Of a stretch of 64,000 bases of DNA, positions 13,012 to 24,305 are shown one piece after another (the stretch's first letter is position 1; each line of letters opens with the position of its first letter). This stretch comes from Takakia lepidozioides. Lineage: Eukaryota; Streptophyta; Takakiopsida; Takakiales; Takakiaceae. The translations under genes were made by a program, and so were the position numbers. Under the pieces are notes generated by a model. That model was not told the DNA's origin and did not search any database. It saw nothing but the letters and a program-made list of their open reading frames with translations. The DNA is taken from assembly GCA_030704615.1 (NCBI GenBank), contig CM060732.1:24676001-24740000 (forward strand), given 5' to 3'.

Positions 13012-14616
13012 ATGTCCACCACAACTACGACTTCAGATAGGTCAGAGAGTGCAGCTGGTGAGGCGGTGGATTCGCATGCAGGTGAAGTACCTGCGACGCA
13101 GACTCATGATGTTGGGAGGAGACCTGGAAAGAGACCACGACAGACCAATTGGTCTGAAAGTGAAATGCACTGGCTTGCCGTGGCCAAGAAAGAGGAATGG
13201 CAGGCATGGAAGGAATCTTCTGCCCGGGGGAATATGGTCGTGGACAGGGTCAAGTGGGAAAAGGTAGTTCGATTCTTGGAGAGCCACGGGGTGAGGGGCC
13301 GGGATGTGGTCAACTGCACCAACAAATGGAATATGATAGCAAAATTGTACAGAGATATCCGAGGACATCAGCTCCACGCGACAAGCAATCAGGATTATTG
13401 GGGCATGGATGGCAAGGAGCGCGTAGCTCTAGGCCTTCCAAAGGCATTCACCAAGGAGCTGTACATCGATATGGACTTTTTGGCGGAACGAGCATGCAAT
13501 GCTCCGCGAGCCACTTCGAGCAGCACGCACATGCACATGCAGGTAATTTTCTAATTTGCTTTGGTTGGCTCAGAATGCAGAAGTGGGAGCTGCCCAAATG
13601 CTGAATGAGATGTTTTAGGTCTCCATGATAGTTCTATGAGACGAAATTACCGTGCCAAAGTAGAGTGCGAATCTTGAGGGTCTCTTTGAATGGAAGATAT
13701 GCATCTAACTCTCCTTCTCTGTCTACAGCATAGACATCCTCCAACTCTAGTGCCCATTCCTACAATAAGCAACGACATAGTCACTACAAACTCCACACAC
13801 CTCTGAGTAGTTCTTTTTGTTAATTGAACATACACAGGATACAAGCCCAATTTTATATACAAAACCCTCTATTCTGTAGTGCTCATGTATTGTGTAATGT
13901 GCAAATAACTATCAAAGTTTAAACAGGGACCCCGTCACAGGATTGTAGCCAGTTTCTACACTTGCAGAGGCTGCAAGCTCCAGGTACTTTGCATACAACA
14001 ATGCCAGAACATTCAGGGCTAGACCCCTTGGAACCCTCATGGAATAAATATTCTAGCTGACCATGAATTCAAATTTAAGTTCCATTTTCTGGGCATGCAG
14101 ATTGCCATGGAGGTTGAGCCACCGGTCGTGCAAGTTGCGACCCCTACATCTCAGGTTGAGCTTCATGATCCGTCCTTGGAACAACCTGCAGCGGGTACTG
14201 AAGGATCAGATGCAAATGTCGAAGAACCTGCAGTTCCACCTCGAGGACGGCCTCCAATGCCACGTTATACACGCACATCGGCTGCTCCCTTTCCGAACTC
14301 CACGGGAAAGAAAAAGAAATCAATGGCTGGCGCTGACCTTCTGAATGCATTCAAAACTGCGAGTGAGAGCATGGCTAAGAACTTGGAGGAGGAGCGGAAA
14401 GAGAAAACCGAAAGGTTTGAGAAGAGTTTGCAGTTGCAAAAAACCATGTTCGAGTTTGAGGTAAGAAAGGCTGAGATCGCTGTTAATGCAGAGCAAGAGG
14501 CATTAGTGGACCGACGAACCATGGTTAGCCACTTTGGGAGACTTGTTGAGCATTTCGGGAATCTTGTGGACAAGCAGGGACGTCCAGGCCAGCCCAATAG
14601 TGGAGATAACAGTTAG
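13012..14616 (+). CDS. Myb/SANT-like (trihelix-type) protein of a Harbinger element
   Basis: Three exons join in phase 0: 13012-13542, 13927-13983 and 14101-14616, each bounded by AG/GT, giving 367 residues. The first ATG in context is at 13012. Residues of about 40-155 form a Myb/SANT-like DNA-binding domain: a WSESE start, a central W-x-KVV with a CTNKW motif, then a YW-M and a LPKAFTKELY segment. Residues of about 270-340 are a charged coiled coil rich in E, K and R, preceded by a proline-rich stretch and a KKKK basic patch. PIF/Harbinger elements encode such a protein beside the transposase, where in studied systems it helps nuclear import and end binding. It lies about 340 bp inside the left terminal repeat, as expected. 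The frame looks intact. The middle exon of 19 codons is the least certain part. Confidence 0.75.
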
Positions 14617-15590
14617 AATTCTTTGTTAAACTGAGATGAATGAGGCACATATAGCTGGGAACACCTATTGTGTCTTCCAGGGATGATCGTTGTATGACCT
14701 TGACTGCAATAGTGTGTGCAATAGGAAGGGTATGTGCATATCTCCATCGAGTGACAAGTGAGCCATTTCTTTGACTGTGCCTTTGAGACATTTGATAATC
14801 TCTTTCACTTTTGTGATCTTGGTTGTGAAAAAACGCAGCTCACCCTCACTCTTGTGTTACCCTGGGATGTTTTGTTTCTTGAACTGCAATCTACTACTTG
14901 CTTCTGTCACTGTTGGCACAGGACATTTCACATGGCAATTCTTCCATGTTGTCACTCGACAATGTAGTTCTTACATGCATCTTCCCACTATCATTCTTCC
15001 TCTTCGTGTGTGCGATTGCACCACTTCATTATGCTGCTCAGTGAGCAAGTAGCTCTTCGTTCTCTATGTATCGTGTGTGTGCGCATTTATGAATGCCGGT
15101 CTTCACCCTTATCCTCATAAACTCTGACCCTGAATCGCCACAATCACACCTTTGAAGTAGGGCTGCAAGCTTGGAGGAGATTTTTTTGGATCTTGACCTC
15201 TTCTCAGTGCTGGTTCTCAGGCTTGCACCCAGGTGTTGGGTTTTGTGGGTGATTAAGATGTTTGTGTATGAAGCCAGGGCCTGCAAGATCTCAAAATGAT
15301 AGAAATGGTAACCAAGAAGAAAGAAATGTTGGATTCACACGTGTTGTTTGTGCACTGTTTCTACTGTTCATAGGAAACCTGTGTGCTTGTGTGTCTAGTT
15401 GGAAGAATGTTGATAATTTTGACTTATTCATTTGTATGGTTGCGGATGATTGCCACCATTGTCTTTGTCTTCCTTTAATCTGGCTGATGTGATTGACCAG
15501 TACATTTTCTTGGACAAATTTTCTAGTTGGTGGGTTAGAGTCCCCGGCATCCAAAGCCAGTGTGAGATTGTTGTGATGGTGTGGACACAG
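14617..15590. other. No gene seen
   Basis: 3' flank of the Myb-like gene. Small open frames occur on both strands but none has a recognisable domain, splice context or similarity to the neighbours. Confidence 0.4.
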
Positions 15591-15701
15591 GCAAGACCGT
15601 GCCAAGGCTGTTGACATCCTCGTGAAGGATCTCAAGGTGTTCTAGTCCTCTTTTAATGAGGCGCAATATAGGAGATTACCCAGCTTCTTAAAAACTTCAG
15701 G
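15591..15701 (+). pseudogene. TOPLESS-like corepressor exon fragment
   Basis: After an acag acceptor the frame reads as a match to the CTLH/N-terminal region of plant TOPLESS corepressors: AKAVDILVKDLKVF, then a TAG stop, then SSFNEAQYRR. The stop sits where the family has a residue just before SFNE, so the copy is not functional. Only this one exon-like piece is recognised. It lies between the Myb-like gene and the transposase, which fits capture of a host fragment by the DNA transposon. The assignment rests on one short conserved stretch. Confidence 0.4.
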
Positions 15702-16230
15702 TTTGCCCAATGTTTTCTGAAAGCTCCCCCCCTATCTATTGTATGCTTCATTGCCACGTAGGAGTGCGGCCTGTTGACTGGTCTCCTCAGGGCTTGGCAT
15801 CAAATGGCGGGTGTGTTTCCAAGACTTGCTGAAGCTGATTCTTGTCGGGAAATTAGAAATCTATGTTCAGCTTTGTATTGCTGGGATTTTCACTCATGTA
15901 TGTTGCTCCAATGTCACAGGCAGAGAAAAGATACATGAAAAGATCTGTTTTTAAAGAGTGCTCACTTTTGACTCTTAAAGTTGCTTGCCAGTAGTTTCAG
16001 AGCTTTTGACTCTGAAAGCTTGCTGGCACAGGTAGTTGCCAAACACTTCAGGTGTTCAGTGTTTGTCCTCAACCATCATGTGACTGACATTCCCCATTGT
16101 TGAATGTCACTAATGGGTGAACGATTCCCTCACAACATAGATCTAGACATTCTCACTCGAAGCAAGGACATAGCCCAAACATTGTGAATGATTGGCGGAG
16201 TGACCACATTAAGCAACTCTCGAGGTCAAT

Positions 16231-17283
16231 GTGACGCAAGAGCCTGTCATTGAACCAACACTTTTCAACCTCTCAAATGGGGCCTTTCAGAGTGCAGTGA
16301 GGCCTTTAAGACGAAGAAAACGTACTACAGACAGCTCTGTAGGTGCCCAAGATGGTGGAACGGCACTGGAAAACAACTCAACTGGATCAGGTGGCTCAGG
16401 TGGATCAGGGGAGACGATTTTACTGGCCACTGCCAGTGCTGATGGAAGGTGAGACCACACCCTCTTGCTTTCCTATATATTAGAACTGGGTTTTCCAGTA
16501 TAGTAACATGATTAAATAAGCCCAATACATGTATAGGGGTTGATGATCTTTGGCACACATCAGTTGTCATTGTTTTGTCATTGACCCTTGGCAGGAGGTC
16601 AAGCTGAAATAGTATCTGTTCTTGTGATTGCAAATTAAACTATTAGCAGCTTAAAGCTCTATGGTCTTTTCAAGTGCAACTTTGTCATGCTGGTGATTGG
16701 CAAGTCCCAAAACCAGACAGGCAGAATGCATGTGCTGAATTACCTGCTGTTATTGATTTAACAGCCCTAGGTTTCTGAGAACTTGTAACATTATAGAACA
16801 TAGCAATCGTCCCCTTGCTACACAAGACAACATGATTACATGACCCCTGCCAAAACGGTCCAACTGCTGTTGTATACTAAACTGGCATGGTCAATGCCTG
16901 AAGAAGATTTGAAAATTTTATGTTCTGCCTCTGGTCACCACCAATTGGACGCAGAGTAGTAGCATTGAGTAGAGCTCTAAAAGGCGTGGTATGGTGGAAG
17001 TGGCTCTCTACACAGTCCAAAGTCTACCTTGTCTAAGGCTGAATGTTAAAATCAACATTCTCCCAGTCACTATAACATTCATCATTCCAATATTTATCCT
17101 TGGCAGGTAGCAGATGCAGATCTTGTCCCCGTGAGTTCACTTGCACTCACTGTATCGGAAGTGGTCCCAACAAGAGTGCTTTTGGCGGTTGGAAAAGGGT
17201 CAGGGAAAATTGCTGCGTGGGAATTTGACATGTCATGGTACTGTTGCCAAATGGCGAGCCACCTGCGGGCACATGATCGAGTG
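16231..17283 (+). pseudogene. WD40-like host gene fragment (two exon pieces)
   Basis: Piece one (about 16231-16449) ends with an ATASADGR-type sequence followed by a GTGAGA donor, and contains a glycine/serine linker. Piece two (17107-17283) lies between a cag acceptor and a GTAAGA donor and reads SSLALTVSEVVPTRVLLAVG then KGSGKIAAWEF. That resembles a WD40 blade of a plant transducin family protein. The two pieces are not in compatible phase, so exons are missing between them. No start-to-stop gene can be built. This looks like a captured fragment inside the Harbinger element. Confidence 0.45.
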
Positions 17284-18254
17284 GTAAGAATCTACTGTCC
17301 ATCGAGTGTGGTTAAGTTGACCGTAGTCTCTAGAGTCTGATCATCCTAGGTGAGATGATGAACCCTGTTATATTAGGAGATCCCTTTCTGACATCATACT
17401 AGACGAAATCAATTAGCAGTCAGAAAGCCAATACAGTGTCCATTGCCTGCACTCATTTCTGAGGAAATTTATCCATTAAAGTATGCTCCTGATGTAAATA
17501 CTTTTATCTTCCATAAAACAAGCAGCACTCATCTGGGCTCAGGGTTATGGTGGTAGGTGACAGGACGGATATGGACGCATGATGGGCGACAGCGCCTCAT
17601 AATAGACATGTAGACACATAACTTTGCTTGCAACCCTTCTAGTAAGAAGGTGTGCTGCCAGGCATTGTTGCCAATTACTTCCTGGAATAAACTCTGGCTT
17701 TCCTCAGTCAATGATACTGCAGGTTCTAGAGAAAGATAAAGGTCTAGAGAAAGGTATCGATAATTGTTATGAACCTACTCAGGTTTCATGTACATAGTGT
17801 CTAACTTCTGAGGGCAGGAACACAAACTTGCTTTTTTATCTCAGCCACCAACATTTGCAAGGATGTCGTCTGAAAATGAAAGAGAATGAGAAAAAATGGA
17901 GGAAAAATGGAGTTGACCTACCATCACCCATTCACAAATCTCCAAAGCCTCCCTGCCATACCCAGTACATAAACAGAGTACACATTAGTTCCCCACTAAT
18001 TCTGAATTTCATCTTCATGCTCAAGCAACACGGTCTCTCTTTCAAACTTCAGACCCTTGATTTCAGATTTGGAGACGTTAAAATATGTTTGTGTGAAAGG
18101 TCATCATGCTCTCATATGGCCACAAAAGAATCCATGAAATGTAAAAAAAAAAGAATCCTCGAAAGCACTAACCTTATCATGCGTGTAAAATGTGACGACA
18201 AACAATCTCTCGTAGCTCAGCACCTATATTCAGGCCCCTGTCGACAGCTGGCTC
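17284..18254. other. No gene seen
   Basis: No conserved protein in either strand. This is the 3' side of the transposase, which is read on the minus strand. Confidence 0.4.
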
Positions 18255-19532
18255 TTAATCATGAGCTAGGTGATCTCGCTCCCTGATTGCTTCAAGCGCA
18301 TCCATCTCGTTGAATACATCCTCAAAATCCACTTCTTTGAAGTCCACAAATATGTTGTAAAGGATCCAACATGCATGGACCACCTGTGGTAGAAATGTAA
18401 TATCAAGGCCACTTCTCCAACCCACTTCTTTGAAGGTACCTTTGAGCCGTCCAAATGCAATCTCAGCATAAATCCTCGTTTTTGACAACTGATGGTTGAA
18501 CACAGTCTTGGCTCTAGAGAGTGCTGGAGCATTGGCAGCTCTTTTGTAGCTAGGGATCAGCCAAGGAAGACAGGGATATATGGCATCCCCGAGAAGGATA
18601 GGTGGGATAGTCTAGCCATTGTCCAAAATAACACTTTCTCCCCGCAATATAGTTCCTTGAGAAGCCGGATAGAAGAGTGGGGAGTTGCGCAACACTCTCG
18701 AGTCATTCATACTTCCCGGCTCCCCAACATAAATATCTACAAATTTTGCACCAGGATTGACAACACCCTGCAACACCATTGAGTAGTATCCAAGTCTATT
18801 GCGATAGTCGAGTTTGATATTGTTTGCAGGGGCTTGAATCCTGATTTGCGTACAATCGATTACACCCACTACATTTGGAATTCCAGATCTACGTTCGTTT
18901 TCGAGCATGGATGTCTTTAGGGTATCACCAGCCTCCCATCGAAGGTGGTGACCTAACACAGACACAATAGCAGGTACAACTTGACGTAAGAGCTCATATA
19001 GTGTCGCTGCACCAATTCCAAATGCTTCTGTCATTTCAGCAGTAGTTGCTGCCCATATCAATTTGTACAATACAGCCCCGACCCGCATGGGAACAGATAA
19101 GCATTTGCGATAGTTAGTGTCTTGCAGAGATATCGAAGGAGCAAGAGCATTGCATAGCCAGTTGAAGGTACCTGAACTCATTTTCATGATCATGAGCCAT
19201 CGAGCATCGTCATACTCCAATAGAAATTCCTGAAACCATGCTCGAGACCTATGCTTCACCCACATCCCAGATGAAATACAACCTCTAGGTTTGCAAAACT
19301 TGATAATGAAAAGTGTGTCAAACGTTGAATGCCATTGCTGGATGCATTGGTCAAGGGAATCATCTTCGTCCACGTCCATTCCATGGACTTGGGAAAGTGA
19401 CGCATCCACATGCAAACTTGGTGTCTTGGACCCTAACCCAAAGAGCTCTGGAAATTGATCCATCATGTATTGCATGAAGACAAGAATCTCAGCAAATGCT
19501 AAGAAGACATCCTTGTCCATCATGGGTTCCAT
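18255..19532 (-). pseudogene. PIF/Harbinger DDE transposase with one nonsense codon
   Basis: The minus frame runs from ATG at 19532 to a stop at 18255 (425 codons) with a single internal TAG at codon 307 (18612-18614). The HARBI1-type DDE domain is clear: D226 in GVIDCTQ, D277 in GSMNDSRV and E357 in AEIAFGRLKG, with LLGDAIYPCLPW between the second and third. A helix-turn-helix-like region precedes it at about residues 140-190 (SVPMRVGAVLYKL then FGIGAATLYELL). The reading frame is otherwise continuous across the stop. A CAG-to-TAG change, as expected from cytosine deamination, would explain it. It is convergent with the Myb-like gene, a layout known in this superfamily. It may be inactive, or the stop may be a sequencing or allelic variant. 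Confidence 0.88.
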
Positions 19533-20037
19533 CCTGTGAGTTAGGCCCCCACCTCTTGCTTGGAAATAGAATATTATGACAGCCTTCTCGTCCCAAAATG
19601 TTCAACAGTTGCTCTCCAAATTCCTGTTTCCCAACACATTCCCCGTACCAACCCCATTTAAGTCTTCTAGTAAAAGAAGCCTGAGATGATGATTGACCCT
19701 TCATTCAGAGCTGCTTGATGGTAAATGCCATCAAATCTAAACTATTTGACCATGGATAGAGAAGTGGCTCAGGTTGGACTAATTAACCAACCCTCATATC
19801 CGAGCTTATCCATAACACTTGGGGTAGACTGGAATCAGCGTGCTCTAATTGATTTCAAGAAGAAATGATCCAAACATGTAAGGTACAACAAGATCATTGA
19901 CTCTGATTTCAATGGTATCTTTACCTGGTTTGGCATGGAGATTCCTTGCAAATAGAATCCTCCTACCAATTATGTAGTCCTGAAGGTGCTGTGCCTATGG
20001 CATTGGATTATACTTCATGCGTGCAGTGTATTTACCT

Positions 20038-20123
20038 TGTCGTGCGCATACATATCGCTACACAACTACATCGCTGTCCAAACCACACCTACACATATAT
20101 GCACAATAAAGTAGTCTGCCACA
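20038..20123 (-). repeat. 86-bp repeat A (outer copy)
   Basis: Recurs at 20474-20558 with one single-base indel. On the minus strand it begins TGTGGCAGACTAC and ends GCGCACGACA. It directly follows the end of the downstream LTR, with one T between. It could be the start of a second LTR of the same family, or a duplication made during insertion. Confidence 0.8.
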
Positions 20124-20124
20124 A

Positions 20125-20471
20125 TGATAAGAAAGCTAAGGACACACACGATGCAAAGCATGAAAACCAAAACCATCACTCTTTGAAATAGTAGTCGAGC
20201 CAGGGGCACCCCAAGCTATGGGGACTCCACCCCACAACAACCTACACTCCCATCATAAGCACTCTCAATCCTAAACGATGCAGGAGCTCGGTCGCGCAGG
20301 CTCAACTCGAGAAAGATGAGCCGCGCGACTGCCTCTCTCGTGAAGATAAGACGGACCAGGTGTCAAACTAAACTTGACACCTGATTTAACACTTGACCTA
20401 AATCCAAGTGTTAAATACAAATAACTAGTTTTATTCTAGCTGTTTTCACACTGTGCTTATTTAACTTGACA
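20125..20471 (-). repeat. 3' LTR (347-bp core)
   Basis: On the minus strand it runs from TGTCAAGTTAAATAAG to CTTTCTTATCA. It is identical as read to 31595-31941. It contains GCTCATCTTTCTCGAG, the sequence complementary to the putative primer site next to the other copy. If the 85-bp A segment belongs to it, the full LTR would be about 434 bp (20125-20558), again TG...CA and directly next to the polypurine tract. Confidence 0.75.
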
Positions 20472-20473
20472 GC

Positions 20474-20558
20474 TGTCGTGCGCATACATATCGCTACACA
20501 ACTACATCGCTGTCCAAACCACACCACACATATATGCACAATAAAGTAGTCTGCCACA
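20474..20558 (-). repeat. 85-bp repeat A (inner copy)
   Basis: Nearly identical to 20038-20123. On the minus strand it starts TGTGGCAG, two bases after the polypurine tract, which is where an LTR should begin. Confidence 0.8.
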
Positions 20559-20560
20559 AT

Positions 20561-20570
20561 CGCCCCCCTA
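20561..20570 (-). promoter_or_regulatory. Polypurine tract candidate
   Basis: The minus strand reads TAGGGGGGCG just before AT and TGTGGCAG. A G-rich purine run immediately upstream of TG is typical of the plus-strand primer site of LTR elements. Confidence 0.6.
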
Positions 20571-20818
20571 GCTGGTGGATAGGTCCCTCTACCTCCAGAT
20601 AGCTACAAGATGTAATAGCCACAGCCGTACTAAGTCCTCTATCACTGTCCCTATTGTACTCAAACTCTATAGACCAAGAGGCCGGGTACAAGAGTAGCCC
20701 CATCGTTAGTCGCCGTCTTGCAATCTATGAACTTGAGCCAAGATCTCGTGTGTTCAAGGTCTCCTAGTAGCTGGGCCTTGCGTTTCTTGTTAGCCTCCCA
20801 TGGTTGTATCCACTCCCA

Positions 20819-22585
20819 CTATCCAATGCAATGTGGACATAACCAATCCCCATCCGGAACCATCTCAAGAGGTGGAGTCAAGCATCCCATATGCCAACCT
20901 CTAGAGCACCGATCACATACCAGCATGGTGGCTGCCCCTTTAGCAGACCCACACAACATGCACCTCAAACCTGCAGATACCACTGCCAGGTTTGGGTCAA
21001 TCCTGCCATCGACATTCGGAAGGTGACATGGCGCACAATTACGCACATGGTCCTTCCAAGTGATGCCATCCCGACCCTCCAAGACCAAGACGCCTGAGGG
21101 CAAGACCTCTCGAACCCTCAAAATAACACGTCCTGCAGTCACATCCAGGGTCGTAGGAGCAGTCTGCTGCAGATAGACATAGTCACCAGGGTTGAATCTC
21201 CGAACCCCAGGACGATAGCCCCCACCACGTATGGTAGCATACCTCAACGTATCACGGTGTTGTGCAATGGCAAGGTTCTCGAAAGCCATGGGCATGACTC
21301 TCTTGAACAACTCTGCACGCTGCTCACATGCACGTGCCCACACGTCCGGATCGTCAAGGTTAAGAACTGTAGCAGCTTCTCTGCGAATGGATGTAGGCAA
21401 ATCCGGCTCTCGGCCAAAGAGAAGAAAGTATGGTGAGAAGGAGGCAAGTGATGCTTGCTTGCTGAACCTGTAGCCCATGGCTAACCAGGGTAACTGAAGG
21501 TCCCAATCTCCTAGGTGTCCCTTCTGCAAGCCATACTTGCGCAAACCCCTCTTTACTGTCTGAACAACTCTCTCTGCCAAGCCATCGGCTTCAGGATGAT
21601 CCCGAGAAGTGGTGCGGTGGTCTATCAAGGCCTTGTCACACAAAGCCTGAAACTCCCCCAAGAACTCTCTCCCTTGGTCCGTGAGTACCTCAGCTGGAGC
21701 ACCGAATCGGCTAAGCACACAATCCAGGAATGCATACGCAGCTCCCTCACTAGCCTTATCAGGCAATGGAACCAATTCAATCCACTTGGAGAAGTGCTCC
21801 ACCATCACCAACACGTACTTGTTGTGGCGCATGGTCAGTGGCAACGGCCCTGCGAAGTCAAGACTCCACCTGTAGCCCAATCCCATGATCGGAAGAGGGT
21901 GCAATTGTGGAGTAGGGGCGTTGAATGAAGCACGCACCCTGTCACACACCATGCACCTAGCCACAAAGTGTTGCACCTCTGTGTGCATACCACGCCACCA
22001 ATACTGCCCCTGCAGTAGACTATGAGTGCGTCGCACCCCAAAATGCCCCAACTCCTCATGGGCATGCCGCACTAACCGTGCCCGCTGTGTTGGGTGAGGC
22101 ACAATCCTCACTCGACCATCCTCCCACACTCGGAGCAGGTGTGTCCCCTCCCACCTGAACCTCTTGGCTCGTTGTAGGATCCGATCCCTCTCCTTGGCAG
22201 TCATAGTGGCTGCCGTGTCTCCACTGCGGAGGTAGTCCAACACAACTGAATCCTCATGTATATCTTTGGCGCCACCCTGCTCATTGCTGGCCTCAGGGTC
22301 CTCAGACACTTGATCTACAGTCATCCCTGTTGTAGGTCCAACCTGGCCTTCCGCTGCCAAGATACACAGAAATGCAGATGCATGCCATCCGGGCACCATC
22401 TCCTCGTCCGTCTCACCATGCCACCGAGCTCCAGTGTCATCCTGCTGGCTCGTGCATGGATTGCGACTCAACCCATCTGCATTTCGATTGACCAAACCCG
22501 GTCGATGCACCACCTGAAAGTCATACTCTTGAAGGATGAGTGCCCACCGTGCAAGCTTCCCCGTAAGCTTGTCTGACTCCATCAA
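20819..22585 (-). CDS. RNase H end, integrase and C-terminal PHD finger
   Basis: 588 codons open from a TTG (no ATG needed, because this is the continuation of pol). Residues 1-60 are the end of RNase H. The integrase zinc-binding domain follows with H-x3-H and C-x2-C (HAHEELGHF ... CMVCDR). The catalytic core shows D in WSLDFAG, D in LTDQGREF and E in GLAERVV. After an SH3-like stretch (GDYVYLQQ) the last 50 residues form a C4HC3 PHD finger: CMLC, CDRC, HMGC and CPHC, with the usual W two residues before the last pair. PHD fingers read histone H3 tails, so the module may steer integration, the role chromodomains play in chromoviruses. It is joined to the RT frame by a +1 shift. Confidence 0.9.
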   Translation of the reverse strand: MMESDKLTGKLARWALILQEYDFQVVHRPGLVNRNADGLSRNPCTSQQDDTGARWHGETDEEMVPGWHASAFLCILAAEGQVGPTTGMTVDQVSEDPEASNEQGGAKDIHEDSVVLDYLRSGDTAATMTAKERDRILQRAKRFRWEGTHLLRVWEDGRVRIVPHPTQRARLVRHAHEELGHFGVRRTHSLLQGQYWWRGMHTEVQHFVARCMVCDRVRASFNAPTPQLHPLPIMGLGYRWSLDFAGPLPLTMRHNKYVLVMVEHFSKWIELVPLPDKASEGAAYAFLDCVLSRFGAPAEVLTDQGREFLGEFQALCDKALIDHRTTSRDHPEADGLAERVVQTVKRGLRKYGLQKGHLGDWDLQLPWLAMGYRFSKQASLASFSPYFLLFGREPDLPTSIRREAATVLNLDDPDVWARACEQRAELFKRVMPMAFENLAIAQHRDTLRYATIRGGGYRPGVRRFNPGDYVYLQQTAPTTLDVTAGRVILRVREVLPSGVLVLEGRDGITWKDHVRNCAPCHLPNVDGRIDPNLAVVSAGLRCMLCGSAKGAATMLVCDRCSRGWHMGCLTPPLEMVPDGDWLCPHCIG

Positions 22586-23795
22586 CCACTTGAGTGGTTG
22601 GTGATCCGTGACAAGGGTGAAGAGATTGCCGTATAGAATAGCACCTGAAGTGTGCCACGGCCCACACTGCAGCTAAGCATTCTCCCTCATATGAGCTATA
22701 CTTAGACTCTGCAGCATTGTTCGAGCGGCTAGCATAAGCCACTACGAACTCTCTTCCCTCATCATCCACCTGTGTGAGCACCGCTCCAAGCCCCAGCATG
22801 CTCCAATCTGTATGCAGCTGAAAAGGACGCCCCCTGATAGGTCGTCTCAAGATGGGCGCCGAGGTCAACCTCGCCTTGAGCTCTTGAAAAGCTTGTTCTT
22901 GCTCATCTTCCCACTGCCACTCCTGGTCCACCTTGGTCAGCTTGGTTAGAGCCTTTGCAATGGCACTAAATCCCTTAACAAACCGTCTGTAATAGTTTGC
23001 TAACCCCATGAAAGCTCGAACTCGGCTCACATCCGTGGGGCGTGGAACCTGTGCAATGGACTCTACCTTAGTCTGCTGTACCCCCAATCCTCCAGGATAT
23101 ATCATGTGACCCAGATACTCAATCTGGTTGTGGAAAAACTTGCACTTGCCCGGATGTAACTTCAATCCGTGCGTCCTCAAGCGCTCAAATACCCCCTGAA
23201 GGTGTCTCTCATGCTCCTCCACCGTAGCACTAAAGATGATGATGTCATCTATGTAGCACCGAGCAAACTCCACCCCTGCTAGAATCCTGTCCATGACTCT
23301 TTGAAACTCAGCGGGAGCGTTTTTAAGCCCAAATGGTAAGAACCGCCACTGGTATAGGCAATCCTTCCCGTGCTCATTGATCCCCCAGAATGCCGTCTTT
23401 TGCTTATCCGCCTCCTTGATCGGCAACTGGTGATATCCGGATCGTAAATCCAACGTGCTAAAGACCTTGGAATGCCCAATGGCATCAAAGATCTCCTCTG
23501 GTGTTGGCATGGCATACCTATCGGACTTGGTCTGACGATTTACAGGCCGGTAATCACCGCACATACGTCTCTCCGTCCAATTGCCATAGACATCCTTCTT
23601 AGCTGGCATCACTGTGGCTGAAGCATACTCTCCACCAGAGAGCTCCACCAAACCTGCCTCCCAGAGATCTTGAGTCCTCATCTGAATCAAAGACCTCTCC
23701 ATGTCACTGTATCTATAGGGTCTCCGAAAGATTGGCGTGTCAGTGGCCAACTCAATACGGATCTCTTGACCCTTCAGTGCTCCCAAGTCCTTCAA
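22521..23795 (-). CDS. Reverse transcriptase and RNase H (pol)
   Basis: 424 codons. The RT core has the gypsy-type sequence order: RPYRYSD, RMCGDYRPVN, STLDLRSGYHQLP, LPFGLKNAPAEFQRVMD and the catalytic YIDD in CYIDDIIIF. The thumb/connection (FMGLANYYRRFVKGF) and the RNase H start (FQLHTDWSMLGLGAVL) follow. The end of the frame, after VAHFRCY, is out of register; the true RNase H continuation is in the next frame (20819-22585). One extra T in the TATTCTATAC stretch explains this. Upstream the same frame continues to a TAG at 23955-23957 and beyond it into the end of the methyltransferase. Confidence 0.93.
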   Translation of the reverse strand: MKDLGALKGQEIRIELATDTPIFRRPYRYSDMERSLIQMRTQDLWEAGLVELSGGEYASATVMPAKKDVYGNWTERRMCGDYRPVNRQTKSDRYAMPTPEEIFDAIGHSKVFSTLDLRSGYHQLPIKEADKQKTAFWGINEHGKDCLYQWRFLPFGLKNAPAEFQRVMDRILAGVEFARCYIDDIIIFSATVEEHERHLQGVFERLRTHGLKLHPGKCKFFHNQIEYLGHMIYPGGLGVQQTKVESIAQVPRPTDVSRVRAFMGLANYYRRFVKGFSAIAKALTKLTKVDQEWQWEDEQEQAFQELKARLTSAPILRRPIRGRPFQLHTDWSMLGLGAVLTQVDDEGREFVVAYASRSNNAAESKYSSYEGECLAAVWAVAHFRCYSIRQSLHPCHGSPTTQVVDGVRQAYGEACTVGTHPSRV

Positions 23796-23954
23796 ACTGA
23801 AGGCAAAGCAATTCCTGTAAGCCCTCAGGAACCGCCGTATACGTCGTCTCTCTCCTCCGGTGACAATGGGTCCAATATCAGGCTCCCAATTGTCCTCCGT
23901 AACTGCAACCTTAAGTCCAGTGGGCTTAGAGGTAGAGGACGCGTCCCGTGGTTG

Positions 23955-24305
23955 CTATGCTGCAACCTCTTGAGCAGTACCCCCTTCCTGCTCAGTCAAT
24001 GACAAGGCCTCATCCTGCCCCATCATCTCATCATTGAGAACCTCCTCATCCCGAGAAGAATCCCCAACCTCATCCATCACAGCTGCCTTCGCTGCCAACT
24101 CCCTCTGAACCTCGAGCACCTCCCACATGTGCCATGGATGTCTACACCTCGTGGTCCTCACCGGCTCGCCCCCACTCGCTGCCTGTACCGTCTCGGTAGG
24201 CAGAGAGACCATCAAGGGAAGTGCACTCCGCACTCTACGTTGCTCAGCCATAGCCAAGCTGACAATCCAGGTCAAGCAATTGAGATCCATTGCTTGCCCC
24301 AACAC
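23955..24305 (-). CDS. Out-of-frame methyltransferase tail plus linker to RT
   Basis: The first residues read LGQAMDLNCLTWI, the motif X/target end expected of the methyltransferase but in the next frame from its main body. After it comes an acidic linker without a known domain. The frame stops at TAG (23955-23957) and then runs on in the same frame into RT, so a CAG-to-TAG change would account for the stop. Intact, this would join the methyltransferase and RT in one polyprotein. Confidence 0.75.
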   Translation of the reverse strand: MLGQAMDLNCLTWIVSLAMAEQRRVRSALPLMVSLPTETVQAASGGEPVRTTRCRHPWHMWEVLEVQRELAAKAAVMDEVGDSSRDEEVLNDEMMGQDEALSLTEQEGGTAQEVAA